64,000 nt of DNA from Oasisia sp. SBJ-2009. Taxonomy: Eukaryota > Annelida > Polychaeta > Sabellida > Siboglinidae. Below the pieces are notes generated by a model, which saw only the letters and a program-made list of their open reading frames with translations, was not told where the DNA came from and searched no databases. The first letter of the stretch is position 1. Each line of letters begins with the position of its first letter. Below are positions 15,011 to 26,084 of the stretch, in pieces. The position numbers were made by a program, and so were the translations under genes. The stretch is from positions 23,526,730 to 23,590,729 of the forward strand of contig OZ024866.1 of assembly GCA_964017155.1 (NCBI GenBank), in the 5' to 3' direction.

Positions 15011-15051
15011 ATCACCGGTCTCATCACGATGCTAACCCCAATGTATGGACT

Positions 15052-15240
15052 GTCGTTGTTGTTATTACTCTGCTTAGAGTGTACTGTCTTTGTTGTTATT
15101 TACTCTGTTGCGAGTGTACTATCTGTGTTGTTATTACTCGGTATAGGTTGTACTGTCTTTGTTGTTATTACTCTGTTTAGAGTGTGCTGTCTTTGATTTT
15201 GTTTACTCTGTTTCAGGTGTAATGGCTATGTTATTTTTAT
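15052..15240. repeat. Minisatellite, ~34-bp unit, about 5 copies
   Basis: Tandem units around TGTTGTTATTACTCTGTTTA and GTGTACTGTCTT. They produce overlapping hydrophobic reading frames here (near 14942 and 15159) that I do not accept as genes. Confidence 0.8.
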
Positions 15241-15459
15241 TAGGGTGGCATACACCGAGCCCACATGTGGGGTATGGAGTCGTCTCTAGACTCTGTTTTT
15301 ATGCTGTTACGTACAAAATTCCTATGTTGTATATATTCCCAATCAGGTGGTTGTTCCTAAAAGGTCACGTTCTGCTTCAGCACAGATTAAAACTACACTG
15401 CAACATCAGCTATTTGCTTCATTTATATATTTGCCATGATGTTTTCCATTAATGTATGC

Positions 15460-16430
15460 TTTCCCATAATGCATGTATGTTCTTTCTGTATAATGTTATG
15501 CGACACAATTGTATTGGTATACATTTATGCATCTGATATGCCAGGCTTTTAGTTAAGCTTATATGCTGATAGTATATCAAAACAGTGTATGTCAATCACT
15601 GTATAATCAGATAAGCACTCACCTAAGCAATCTAGGTAAAATATATGGTCTTTTTGCTCCTTATTTATTCATCAGACCTTCAGCCATCTAAACATATTTC
15701 TACCTGTCCAAAATGGATGTTACCCTTCTACATCATGCAACATCAGATAGCTGTATGGACTCATCATATTCACACGTGATTGGCAGAAACCGGGCCTGCA
15801 TGTCGGGTATGGAGTCATCTCTAGATTTTTCTGTTTTATTTGGCTCTTTCACATGCACAATTCATGCACTATTGCAGTAGAGTATGATACTTGACATACA
15901 TTTTTATTTTTTTATTTTGATATACTCGTGTGAACCAACAACTGTACTAAATTTAATTTAATTTGGAGTCGGATGATGTAAGCATGGCAAAAAAGTGATT
16001 GATGTGACGTGGAATGACCCGTCTACATCATGCTTGAATACCACTATTGACAAGTCATATTGCTGCAATAAAACACTTTAGCTGTGCGTCTGGTTATCTC
16101 ACATAAATATCCTGACAAAATGCCAATTAGGTGAGGATGGGGAAGAGACAACTGTTTGTAATTGATTGAATGTTTCTAAGGGCAGTTACCACAATACACC
16201 GGAACACAGTTCATTCATAAATACCAACTCACTATATGGTCCAAATACCAACACACTATGTAGTCCAAATGGTCATTTGGCAATTTCTTTATTTGACGAT
16301 GTTTTCCGTGGTTAAAATAATATAAATAAAGCATACATATTAACATATGTAATGCAGATGTGATATAAATTGCTGTTATGCATATGTGCGGAACGTGACC
16401 CCGCATTAAGACTGACATATAGTCCTTGTC
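15460..16430. other. Unassigned intergenic or intronic DNA
   Basis: AT-rich, mostly unique within the window apart from short matches such as GATTGAATGTTTCTAAG, which recurs at 39690. No exon-like open stretch with splice sites was seen. Confidence 0.5.
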
Positions 16431-16756
16431 AAAGCAGCCAACTTATAGTTTGCGTATTATATACCTTTTATATAATTTGTTGATTGTTATAATTCATGAA
16501 TGGGCCCTTGTTCATTGTTTTATGCTTTCTTCCGCGTTCAGTATATTGTATTATTGTTCATGTAATTTGGTAGCAACTAAGATCGTTAGACATTCAGAAC
16601 TCTATTATTTTGACCACCCCAGCAGTTTGTAAGAACGCCATCCATCTCATCATCTCTCTGCTGATAGATACAGTGTCATATCAATGAGAGAGTGATGAAT
16701 GTGTTGCTAAAGTATAATCACTAACTAACTCCATCAATGCATGTCTCATATTGCAG

Positions 16757-16840
16757 TTTGGACGACTGTGCACTTGGAAAGGAAGGGATGATGACAGTGG
16801 CCACAGCACTTTCCGATTGCCCAAAACTGGAAACGCTTTG
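16757..16840 (+). CDS. LRR exon A1 (28 codons)
   Basis: This is the first A-type exon in the window. The acceptor is TTGCAG and the donor GTGAGC. It reads LDDCALGKEGMMTVATAL and then a DCPKLETL end, and its terminal TG joins the first G of the next exon to make Trp. It is open throughout in the frame set by the split codons. The conserved Cys at position 4 and the GMM core match the other A exons. Its upstream intron has the module signature shared with the later copies but no expanded pentanucleotide repeat. Confidence 0.85.
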
Positions 16841-17183
16841 GTGAGCTAACATTCGATAGTTAATGCAATATCTATTAATTGATGCATCATTTCTTGATAA
16901 CTTAAATTTGTACACATTAATTTGCTTTAACATTGCTGTAATTGTTGTTCCACATTTTCTGGAAATGAGGTGCAGTATTTAAGTTGTTGTATTGTGTTAT
17001 TATTATTGTAGAGTTTAGTTAAAATGTCATTGTGTGTTCATATGTTGAATGTATAATAATGGTTTGCTCAGTAGGAAAGAAATGATTGAACTGACTAATA
17101 CTGCTATTAATTACAAGATAATTTTGTGGCAACTATTATGCCCTATTACTTTTGCTGTCGGTGAGATCATTCCAAATGCACAG

Positions 17184-17270
17184 GTTGAAAACCAACGCAC
17201 TCGATGATCCCGAAGCCGTCAAAGCTCTAGCACACTCCATAGGGCAGATGACATCTCTGCAGAACTTGGA
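17184..17270 (+). CDS. LRR exon B1 (29 codons)
   Basis: B-type partner of A1, 343 bp downstream. The acceptor is GCACAG and the donor GTGAGT. It reads LKTNALDDPEAVKALAHS and then a QMTSLQNL end; the terminal GA joins the T of a following A exon to make Asp. The N-x-L asparagine-ladder position of an LRR strand is present. The next 3.1 kb of intron holds the nested palindromes, the MITE and the pentanucleotide arrays. Confidence 0.85.
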
Positions 17271-17573
17271 GTGAGTATCTGGCCAACAAATCATATAGAT
17301 TGGTGTTTCTCAATTAATATAGTCGGTCCATCATTTGTAACACACGATTTTTCGTGTTGGTAGATGTGTGAATGTGAGAGCAGCAGGAGATAAGTACAAG
17401 AGCTAGGTAGAATAACCTTCTACAAGATAAGAAATCATATCTGATGAATCATGCATTCCGTCTGCTTGTTTGTATATATCTAGTTTTACCATAGCATATT
17501 TTTCCTTTACCTCTTCCTTGGGAATGTGTTAATGCATCTTGCAGTAAATGTAGGAAACGGTGTATAGTAGTTT

Positions 17574-18266
<693 letters not shown>

Positions 18267-18277
18267 ACAATAACTGA

Positions 18278-18440
<163 letters not shown>

Positions 18441-18725
18441 TGTACTTAGTAAGCAGCAAATAAAACCTGCATACGAGTGTGCCATTATTCGCAGAGCAAT
18501 GACGTCACTGCTCTGCGAATAAGGGCACACTCGCCACCATTCGCAAATCAGTGACGTCAGTACTTTGTGAATTAGGAAAACAGTGTCAGTATTCGAAGAG
18601 CAGTGACGTCACTGTTCTGCGAATTAGGTAAACCGTTGTTAGTATTCGGATAGTCGGTAGGAAAGGATATTTATTGGGTACTTAAAAATCAGTATGCAGG
18701 TTTTATTTGCTGCTTACTAAGTACA
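18441..18725. mobile_element. MITE with 33-bp perfect TIRs and three CRE-like palindromes
   Basis: 18441-18473 and 18693-18725 are exact reverse complements over 33 bp (TGTACTTAGTAAGCAGCAAA at the outer end). The interior contains three ATTCG...TGACGTCA...CGAAT palindromes whose TGACGTCA cores are at 18500, 18552 and 18604, exactly 52 bp apart. There is no coding capacity. Confidence 0.8.
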
Positions 18726-18870
18726 GTTGTTGACTGTTCAAAGAAGTGTTTTTACATATAATAATAAATATACAGTTTTTGTATAGCGGTAATTTCCGCA
18801 TGGCGGATCGATGCGCTGCACAAGAAATATACTAAATGTATAGTAATACATATAAATGTAAATTACGTTA
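18475..18870. repeat. Left arm of a ~400-bp inverted repeat
   Basis: Reverse complement of 24710-25088 with roughly 10% mismatch. It covers the MITE interior, its right TIR and a further ~145 bp to ATACTAAATGTATAGTAAT. Confidence 0.9.
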
Positions 18871-19630
18871 ATTATATAAATAGTATATATACTAACAACG
18901 ACGTCTTGTCTGAAATAAATATCAGTGGTTTTTGCCCCATGCTGGCTAATGCAAATGCTACACCATTGAGGAAGATGTATTTAAAGGGCCGTTACTAGGT
19001 AGTCAACTGTTACTAGTGACTATCTTATGCTGATGTCAACAACACATTATATCCATGTTACACTGAAACGTTGCCAGCAGTTTACACTTCAAGACTATCA
19101 ATGTCCAGTGAAGAGAGTAACCTGAATTTTAATATAAATTAAAATTGAAAGGTACGTTTTGTTATTAAAATACATGTCAATTAAGATTATAATTACTAAT
19201 AGTAATAACTGTGGATATATATGTGGATAACATTTACAAATAATTTTGAACCCTTCACTCTTGTAATAACACATGCCAAGTTGCTAACTTTTGTGGGGTA
19301 ACTATGGTGTACCAATTCGATATATGTTCTTAAATATCCTGGTACCACTACATTTATGGTATTTAACATGTTGTCCAATTTTTATTTTTATACTCTATAA
19401 TCAACTGAGACTAAACCAACGGTCTTAAATTCATTACGTCCGACAATGAACCTCGGTGGATCATTTAAAAACAAAACGGTCTAGGTTGTTCTGTCTACAC
19501 TACATTCTACAGATAGTACCTATCATAGCAGCCAAGTTAGAGTTTGACAACTGTGTACGTTTTATATAATTTGATGATTGTTATTCATTAATGCGCCCTT
19601 GCCCATTGGTTTATGCTTTCTTCCATGTTC

Positions 19631-19754
19631 ATTGCATTGCATTGCATTGCATTGCATTGCATTGCATTGCATTGCATTGCATTGCATTGCATTGCATTGC
19701 ATTGCATTGCATTGCATTGCATTGCATTGCATTGCATTGCATTGCATTGCATTG
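19631..19754. repeat. (ATTGC)n pentanucleotide array, ~25 copies
   Basis: Uninterrupted 124 bp in the intron upstream of exon A2. Since three units make 15 bases, all frames stay open; the resulting frames are not genes. Confidence 0.97.
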
Positions 19755-19941
19755 GAACCTCGGTGAAGCATATCTTGTTCTGACTACACTGCATTCTGCA
19801 TATAGTACCTATCATACCAGCCAAGTTAGAATTTGACAATTGTGTACGTTTTATATACTTGGATGATTGTTATTCATTAATTTGATGATTGTAATTCATT
19901 AATGCACCCTTGGTCATTGTATTCTGCTTTCTTCCATATTA

Positions 19942-20171
19942 ATTGCATTGCATTGCGTTGCGTTGCGTTGCGTTGCGTTGCGTTGCGTTGCGTTGCGTTG
20001 CGTTGCGTTGCGTTGCGTTGCGTTGCGTTGCGTTGCGTTGCGTTGCGTTGCGTTGCGTTGCGTTGCGTTGCGTTGCGTTGCGTTGCGTTGCGTTGCGTTG
20101 CGTTGCGTTGCGTTGCGTTGCGTTGCGTTGCGTTGCGTTGCGTTGCGTTGCGTTGCGTTGCGTTGCGTTGC
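19942..20171. repeat. (GTTGC)43 array with ATTGC at its left edge
   Basis: Three ATTGC-type units switch at 19957 to 43 uninterrupted GTTGC units. The flanks duplicate those of the 19631 array. Confidence 0.97.
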
Positions 20172-20400
20172 AAATATTATTCATGGTTTTAGTAGCACCT
20201 AAGATTAGTAGGCACTTGGAACAACCCTATGATTTTGACCACCCCAGCAGTTTTTATGAACGTCATCTATATCGCTGCCTCTCTGCTGATAGATACAATG
20301 TCATATTTCAATGAGAGTGTGATGGACGTTTTACTTAAGACTAATGATTGCAGTACATTTGCACACAACTAACTCCATCAATGCATGTCTTATGTTGTAG

Positions 20401-20484
20401 TTTGAACGACTGTAGAATTGGAACTGATGGGATGATGGCAATTGCCACAGCACTTTCCCATTGTCCAAGGGTTGAAGAACTCCG
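20401..20484 (+). CDS. LRR exon A2 (28 codons)
   Basis: Acceptor TTGTAG, donor GTGAGC. It reads LNDCRIGTDGMMAIATAL and ends HCPRVEEL; the final CG plus the G of B2 gives Arg. It has no stop or frameshift. It lies inside the large inverted repeat (18475-25090), just downstream of the GTTGC pentanucleotide array, and is followed within 80 bp by a decayed second A exon. Confidence 0.83.
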
Positions 20485-20561
20485 GTGAGCTCACGTTGTA
20501 TAATTAGTATAATATCAATTCAATTCATTGATGTACCATTTGTTGAAATCTTAAATTTCAG

Positions 20562-20634
20562 TGGTTGAAGCAGATGGGACGATGGCAATAGCCACAACAC
20601 TTTACCACTGCCCATCGGTTCAACAGCTGGATTA
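20562..20634 (+). pseudogene. 5'-truncated A-type LRR pseudo-exon
   Basis: After a TTTCAG acceptor-like site this stretch resembles A2 closely from its middle onward (EADGTMAIATTL, then YHCPSVQQL). It lacks about 12-14 bp at the 5' end, including the conserved L-x-x-C, and runs into a TAA with no GT donor. Including it between A2 and B2 would break frame and A/B order. It looks like a decayed local duplicate of A2. Confidence 0.7.
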
Positions 20635-21024
20635 ATCTGAATTTTTATATTTAATAATTGTTATCTGATCGATTTATTAACGTACCATTTGTTGTTATGT
20701 TATGTTATGTGTGCACATATTAGTTAGATTAACAGTACCATGATGTTTGCTGTGTAGATCCGTTTTCAAAATAGATGTGTAAGTTATTATTTTCAATGCC
20801 TGGATGGTATGTTATGAATTGCAATATTATTGTATGTCAAGTAATATTTCTTTTTATTACTTGTACCATGCATGACAATAGTCCAAATGTAGAGGTTGCA
20901 AAACAAACCAAGCACTGATTTCCAGACAACCACAGCTCATGCACAAAGTTCTCGCACATTGGATTCTCTTTGTAATATTAATTCTTATTATTTTAGCATT
21001 AACGAAGTCACTTGACATTTTCAG

Positions 21025-21111
21025 GATTTCGAGCAATTCACTCAGCAATCCAGAGGCAGGCAGAGCTCTCGCACATGCGGTCCAGCAAATGACATCTTTG
21101 CGGATCTTGAG
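21025..21111 (+). CDS. LRR exon B2 (29 codons)
   Basis: Acceptor TTTCAG, donor GTGAGT. It reads ISSNSLSNPEAGRALAHA and ends QMTSLRIL. Its last bases AG plus the T of a following A exon give Ser, where most B exons give Asp. The N-x-L ladder position and PEA core are kept. It is the last LRR exon before a 10-kb stretch holding the CR1-like element and other repeats. Confidence 0.84.
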
Positions 21112-22130
21112 GTGAGTAAATCATCAACAGTTCATTTTGACTGGTACTCCTCAATGAATATAGTATGTCCATCATGTTTAACAAAGAATGCGCGCGCGTG
21201 TGTGTGGGCGTATATCAAGGCTGTTTTTTAATATGATCCTTATGTTGAAGACGCAGGATGTGTTCGAAAATATGTTATGTTTATACCTTGCTAATGCCAC
21301 CGTGCTTTCATTGTTCGCCATATTGTGTGTTTGGAATATAATCGCCAAACTCTCCTATTACTGCTTGCGTAGAAGGCTTCCCTATTTTTATGAGAAATCC
21401 AAATAAATGCGAGCTCTATTCGACCGAATATCTCCTTATTTGGCGTTCGAAGTTGTGACACGTCAGCATCGAGGAGTTCCGCTTTGCGCGTGACCTGAGG
21501 TGACCTGATTAATTCCATGTCGTTCATTGCACCTATTTATACATTAAGCTGTTTCCAATGTGCTGTTTTCAAAGTAAGACGTGATTTAAATAACTCCAAT
21601 TCAGGTAATTGTTCAGGTTGTTTTCACCTCTGCTGGTGTCTGTGAGCATTACATCAGTTTCGGACTCGATTGCAATTAGTTAACCAGCATTGCCATTCTG
21701 AGATTACACAAAAAACACGCGAAATAATAGCCAACCAGAAAACATCAAATATCCACATCCAGTTGGGTAAATTATATTGACTTTGTTTGTTTTGGATTTA
21801 TTGAAAACAGGGAAATTTGCTGCTCGGTTTGCCGCCATCTTGTAAATAATATATTTCGACTGCTTTTCGTTAAACTACTGCTTGGTGTCCGCCTTCGCAG
21901 GGAAGGAAAACCAAGATATCTAGGCCGCAATCCGCGTCCACCAGGTATCCCGTCATTATAACGACACGCATAGCAGCTAGTCATATTTTCTCTCCTATTT
22001 GCTCTGCGAGTACCACACTGTTTCCCTAATCCGCAGAGCACTGATGTCACCGCTCTTCAACTAACAGCAACTTTCCAGGTCATCGAAAAGTGACACGTAT
22101 GCCTAGATATTCTGAGCATTCTATTTTGAG
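21112..22130. other. Unassigned stretch with one lone palindrome unit
   Basis: No exon is evident. At 22030-22060 CCGCAGAGCACTGATGTCAC is a single degraded version of the 52-bp CRE-like unit. Short frames at 21188 and on the minus strand at 21772 have no recognisable similarity. Confidence 0.5.
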
Positions 22131-22164
22131 GAGAAAATAGAATGTTAACCAGCATTCCCACTTC

Positions 22165-22857
22165 TGAAATCCGACATTCTCGACAAGACCTGTAAAGAAC
22201 TACAGACCAATGTCAAACATAGCATTCGTCGGCAGTCTTGAAAAAGTCGCATTTCGTCGTTTGATTTTACAACTCACTTTGAATGGGCTGTATGAAGAAT
22301 ACCAATCAGCATATAAGACGCTTCACAGTACAGAAACAGCTCTAGAGTGTGTTCAGCATGACATTGCTAGTGAACTCGTCCAGAATAATGCAATGTTATT
22401 TCTCATGCTGGACTTATTAATTGCATTTGACATGATTGACCATACACATTTGCTGACATTTTTTACACGCGAGTACGGAGTGTGTGAAATGGCGTTATCA
22501 TGGTTCCGGACGTACTTGGAAGACCGCACCCACTGTATGCAAATATACTCAAAAACCTCCGCGACTATTCCGCTACAGAGTGGTGTGCCACAAGGCTCGG
22601 TCCTTGGGCCTGTCATATTTACTCTTTACACAACGCCATTGCAGCAAATATTCAAAATACATGCCATAAAATATCATGACTATGCCGACGACATTCAATT
22701 ATATGCGTCGTTCAATCCCGCTAATCCAGGCGACCAAATGGAAACTGCGAGGCGACTCGCAGACTGTATTGGGGAAATCAGGCGATGTATGGCGGTGCGC
22801 ATGCTGAAATTAAACAACGAACAAACTAAGATGATGATATTTACATAAAAACATCAT
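22165..22857 (+). pseudogene. CR1-like non-LTR retrotransposon, reverse transcriptase segment
   Basis: Reads NYRPMSNIAFVGSLEKVAF, then YQSAYKTLHSTETAL, LDLLIAFDMIDH, SGVPQGSVLGP and YADDIQLY. Counted from the Met at 22210 these RT motifs fall near residues 32-45, 67-78, 124-134 and 158-165. They are the CR1/L2-type pattern; the catalytic YADD is present. Upstream of NYRP the frame meets a stop, so the endonuclease half is missing. The frame ends at a TAA at 22846, shortly before the copy is interrupted by an inserted repeat. Confidence 0.88.
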
Positions 22858-23679
22858 ATATATACAAATATATATCTGATTGTATCACTCGAAAGGTACC
22901 TTTGTGCTGTCAAGAGCTAAATAAATTGTTTATTTTCTGTATGCCTATTTTTCACGAACTGTGAGCTGTTTCTCTAAATTTGCTTTGCAGAGATATAAGT
23001 TTCTTTATAAAGAAGTAACACTCAAGAAATTTGATTAGTTGTTTCTGAGGGCACCTGTGGGCCCCCAAAAGTAAATTGTTTTAATTGTGCCTATTTCTGT
23101 CTCGCCTTCACATGAATAAGAAATCTTCACGTTGGATGTATTAACAACCCGAGGGCACCACATGCACCCCCTGTTTATCTCCCACATTCCAGGTTGAACT
23201 GCCACTGGATTAGATGCACTATTAATGAGTTGGAAGGACTGTGGACATATGCTTACCCACCACCAGCTCTGTAGCCACGAGTTGTCAAGAAAGTTCAACA
23301 AGACCTATGCAGCCTGATCCTCATTACCCCATGCTGGCCATAAGCGATTTGAATTTTAGTTTCCCAGGGGTGTAATTTCGTCTACATATTCCCAACATCC
23401 TTCAGTTACTGTCACAACCACGAGGACTGATCCATCACGATCCCTCCAGCCTCATGCATGGAGAGTATCTGGGACGCCCTCTTCAGTTGATGTTGCCTCT
23501 TGCACCTCCATACAACAGCAAGAGTCTACTCTGGTAGTCTGAGAGACCAAATGGAGGATGTTCTATACTTGGTGTAGCACACAACAGAGTAAAACAGTTT
23601 CAGCTGCTGAAAGTGTAGTCTTAAATATATCATGCTTTCTGATCACTGGGCTGGCTGAGTGGAGTGGAAGTTGATATCT
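22858..23679. repeat. Inserted repeat splitting the CR1-like element
   Basis: 23170-23330 and 23495-23675 match block Q (42310-42480 and 42520-42715), including GGGCTGGCTGAGTGGA near the end. The insert is bracketed by a 96-bp direct repeat of CR1 sequence. Confidence 0.8.
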
Positions 23680-24425
23680 GACTGTATTGGGGAAATCAGG
23701 CGATGTATGGCGGTGCGCATGCTGAAATTAAACAACGAACAAACTAAGATGATGATATTTACTTAAAAACATCATCTCAAGGTATACGGAGGTTGCTACT
23801 TGACAATTGGCGATGATACGGTTTCACCATCACACCGCATAAGGAATATGGGAGTTCACATCGATCAACATCTGTCCATGACAGATCATGTGACTGCTGT
23901 GTATGCCGCATGCAACTACCATCTATACAGACTGTCATCAATACAGCACTACCGTCAACGCACTCTTCACCTCTCGACTCGATTGCTGGAACTCATTGTT
24001 ACATAAAATCCCGTTATCACAGACAGCTCTGTTGAAGCGTGTCCAGAACAATGCAGCCATGCTAATAACACGCACCGGTAAGCATGGCCACATCACGCCA
24101 GTGTTGAAGGAGCTGCATTGGCTGCCAGTTGAGAGCCGAATCGCATACAAGATGTTGGTAATGACTTTTAAATGCATCCGTGGTTTGGCTCCGTCTTATC
24201 TGGCAGAACTTGTTCAACCACGAAAGCGTCACGGACGACTACACCAGAACTACGCGCCAACACTGTACCAAGGCGTATCAAAGAAGTGTATTGGTGATTC
24301 GACATTTGGCGTAGCAGCACCTCGACTGTGGAATGAATTATCTGTGAACATTCATGCATCCGGGACATTCTCTATGTTTAGTAAATGTCTAAAAACGTAT
24401 GTTTTATTAGACATTTCAATTAATT
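23680..24425 (+). pseudogene. CR1-like retrotransposon, C-terminal segment
   Basis: 23680-23775 repeats 22762-22857, then continues YLTIGDDTVSPSHRIRNMG and HLSMTDHVTAVYAACNYHL. Near 23960 the frame shifts, with loss of about 15-20 residues relative to CR1 relatives, to TSRLDCWNSLLHKIP, HITPVLKELHWLPVESRI and FGVAAPRLWNELS, the usual CR1 C-terminus. Stops and the frameshift make it inactive. A (TA)n follows at 24514. Confidence 0.85.
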
Positions 24426-24509
24426 CAACTTGTTTTGAAATGACGGACATTGCTTTAGAATTTGTTTGTAGTGTCAGACACGTTTTAATCAGTGTTTATA
24501 TTTTAAATT

Positions 24510-24513
<4 letters not shown>

Positions 24514-24595
<82 letters not shown>
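24514..24595. repeat. (TA)n downstream of the CR1-like element
   Basis: About 82 bp of TA, read as Ile-Tyr repeats in the frame that continues from the retrotransposon. Confidence 0.95.
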
Positions 24596-24600
<5 letters not shown>

Positions 24601-24709
24601 TTTTAATAATGGTTTTAATTTTATATTAATTAATATAATTTACATACAATGGTTTACTAGTACCTTTTAAAACAAACAAAAATTGTAAGATTAATATTAA
24701 TTTATATAA

Positions 24710-25088
24710 TTAATTACTATACATTTAGTATATTTCTTGTGCAGCGCATCGATCCACCAAGCGGAAATTGTCGCTTTATAAAAACTGTATTATTATTATT
24801 ATATGTAGAAACATTTCTTTGAACAGACAACAACTTTGAGTGCTTACTAAGTAAGCACAAATAAAACCTGCATACTGAGTTTTAAGTATCCAATAAACAT
24901 CCTTTCCTACCGACTATCCGAATACTGACAACGGTTTACCTAATCCGCAGAACAGTGACGTCACTAATCTTCGAATACTGACACTGTTTTCCTAATTCAC
25001 AAAGTAGTGACGTCATTAATCTGCGAATGGTGGCGAGTGTGCCCTTATTCGCTGATCATTGACGTCATTGCTCTACGAATAGTCTCGT
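24710..25088. repeat. Right arm of the ~400-bp inverted repeat
   Basis: Carries the same three palindromes in inverse order, TGACGTCA at 24956, 25008 and 25060, again 52 bp apart. The TIR copy at 24842-24874 is imperfect and there is no second TIR at the outer end, unlike in the left arm. Confidence 0.9.
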
Positions 25089-25572
25089 ACAATAAATATA
25101 TGTGCTAAAACTGAATAGCGTGAATGACGCCTCATATTTTACAGTAGCAGAATGACACCTCGAATAATTTAACTTTGAGTGTTCTCTTTGTATTGTTTCC
25201 ATCTGAAAAAATGTTGTAAACACTTACAGCATAAAAGCTTCGAAAAGTATTCATGACATCAATCCTGTCGAAACTTATTCTTCTATGGTGATAGGCACCT
25301 CAGTAGCAATATATTGTGTTTACAATTCTCGGGCCAGAAGGTTTTGGGTGGGCCAGTAACTTTTCAAAACTACTGGCCCCCAAGCAAATGGATATAAAAC
25401 TTTAATGTCAAGTCCTGATTCACTATTGATGTTATTTGCTGCATTCCAACAATTTGGCTCTGTTTCCTGTATCCTGTATCGCCGGCTGAACCCCAGCAGT
25501 CGGCATTCTTGTCTCAGCGATCAACCGAGACACACGCTATTATTTTCTTCTCTTCCACCGTGCACATGCACC

Positions 25573-25922
25573 ATGCCACCACGTGGCCGTCCGAAACGAA
25601 GGGCCACGGAGCCGGATAGTCTGACAACAGAGCGTCGTCATGTGATTACGACTCCCTCCTCGAAGAGCAAGAGGAGAATGGCGCGGCAAGCCGGTGGGAC
25701 ACGGGGCGACCCGCCAATTGGCCCGTGGCTAAGCTACTTAGCCTCAGCGCAGTTAATGGAATCAAGTCGCCTTTGAAGAAAGCTCAGGTCCTACGTATAT
25801 ATATGGACAACTGTGCTAGAGGCAATACGGTCGACCAGCTAGCCACCGGAGTTAGCAACGACACTAACAATCTGCCCCGTCAACCTCGCCGACAACACGA
25901 TGGGGAATCGCCGCCTAACTAG
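25573..25922 (+). pseudogene. GC-rich basic ORF fragment with AT-hook-like motif, frameshifted
   Basis: ATG at 25573 opens MPPRGRPKRRATEPDSL, which contains an RGRP AT-hook core, and continues basic and hydrophilic to a stop at 25776. From about 25725 a second frame (+2) carries KSPLKKAQVLRIYMDNCARG to a stop at 25922, suggesting a frameshift in a once longer protein. The stretch to about 26080 is much richer in GC than the rest of the window. It is probably the N-terminal part of a transposon protein, but I cannot name the family. Confidence 0.4.
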
Positions 25923-26084
25923 CTTTACGGGCAAGACAGCGTGGCCAGCCGACACCAGCCGTGACGACACCGCCGCCGTGATCTAGCCCTCCAGGGCCAG
26001 CGTGCGCATATCGACCGATGACGAGACGCTGACACGGGATCGCCACAGCCATGTGACCAGCGACACCCTCTTTTTAGCAGCGTT

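Noticed and set aside
19562..20314. Frames of repeating five-residue blocks over the ATTGC and GTTGC arrays, and the similar frames at 52531-52765
   Set aside because: A pentanucleotide repeats every five codons and leaves all frames open. They are artefacts in intron sequence.
23650..23668. TGGCTGAGTGG resembling a tRNA A box (also in block Q near 42690 and 61590)
   Set aside because: No B box at a plausible distance and no cloverleaf, so neither a tRNA gene nor a tRNA-derived SINE is supported.
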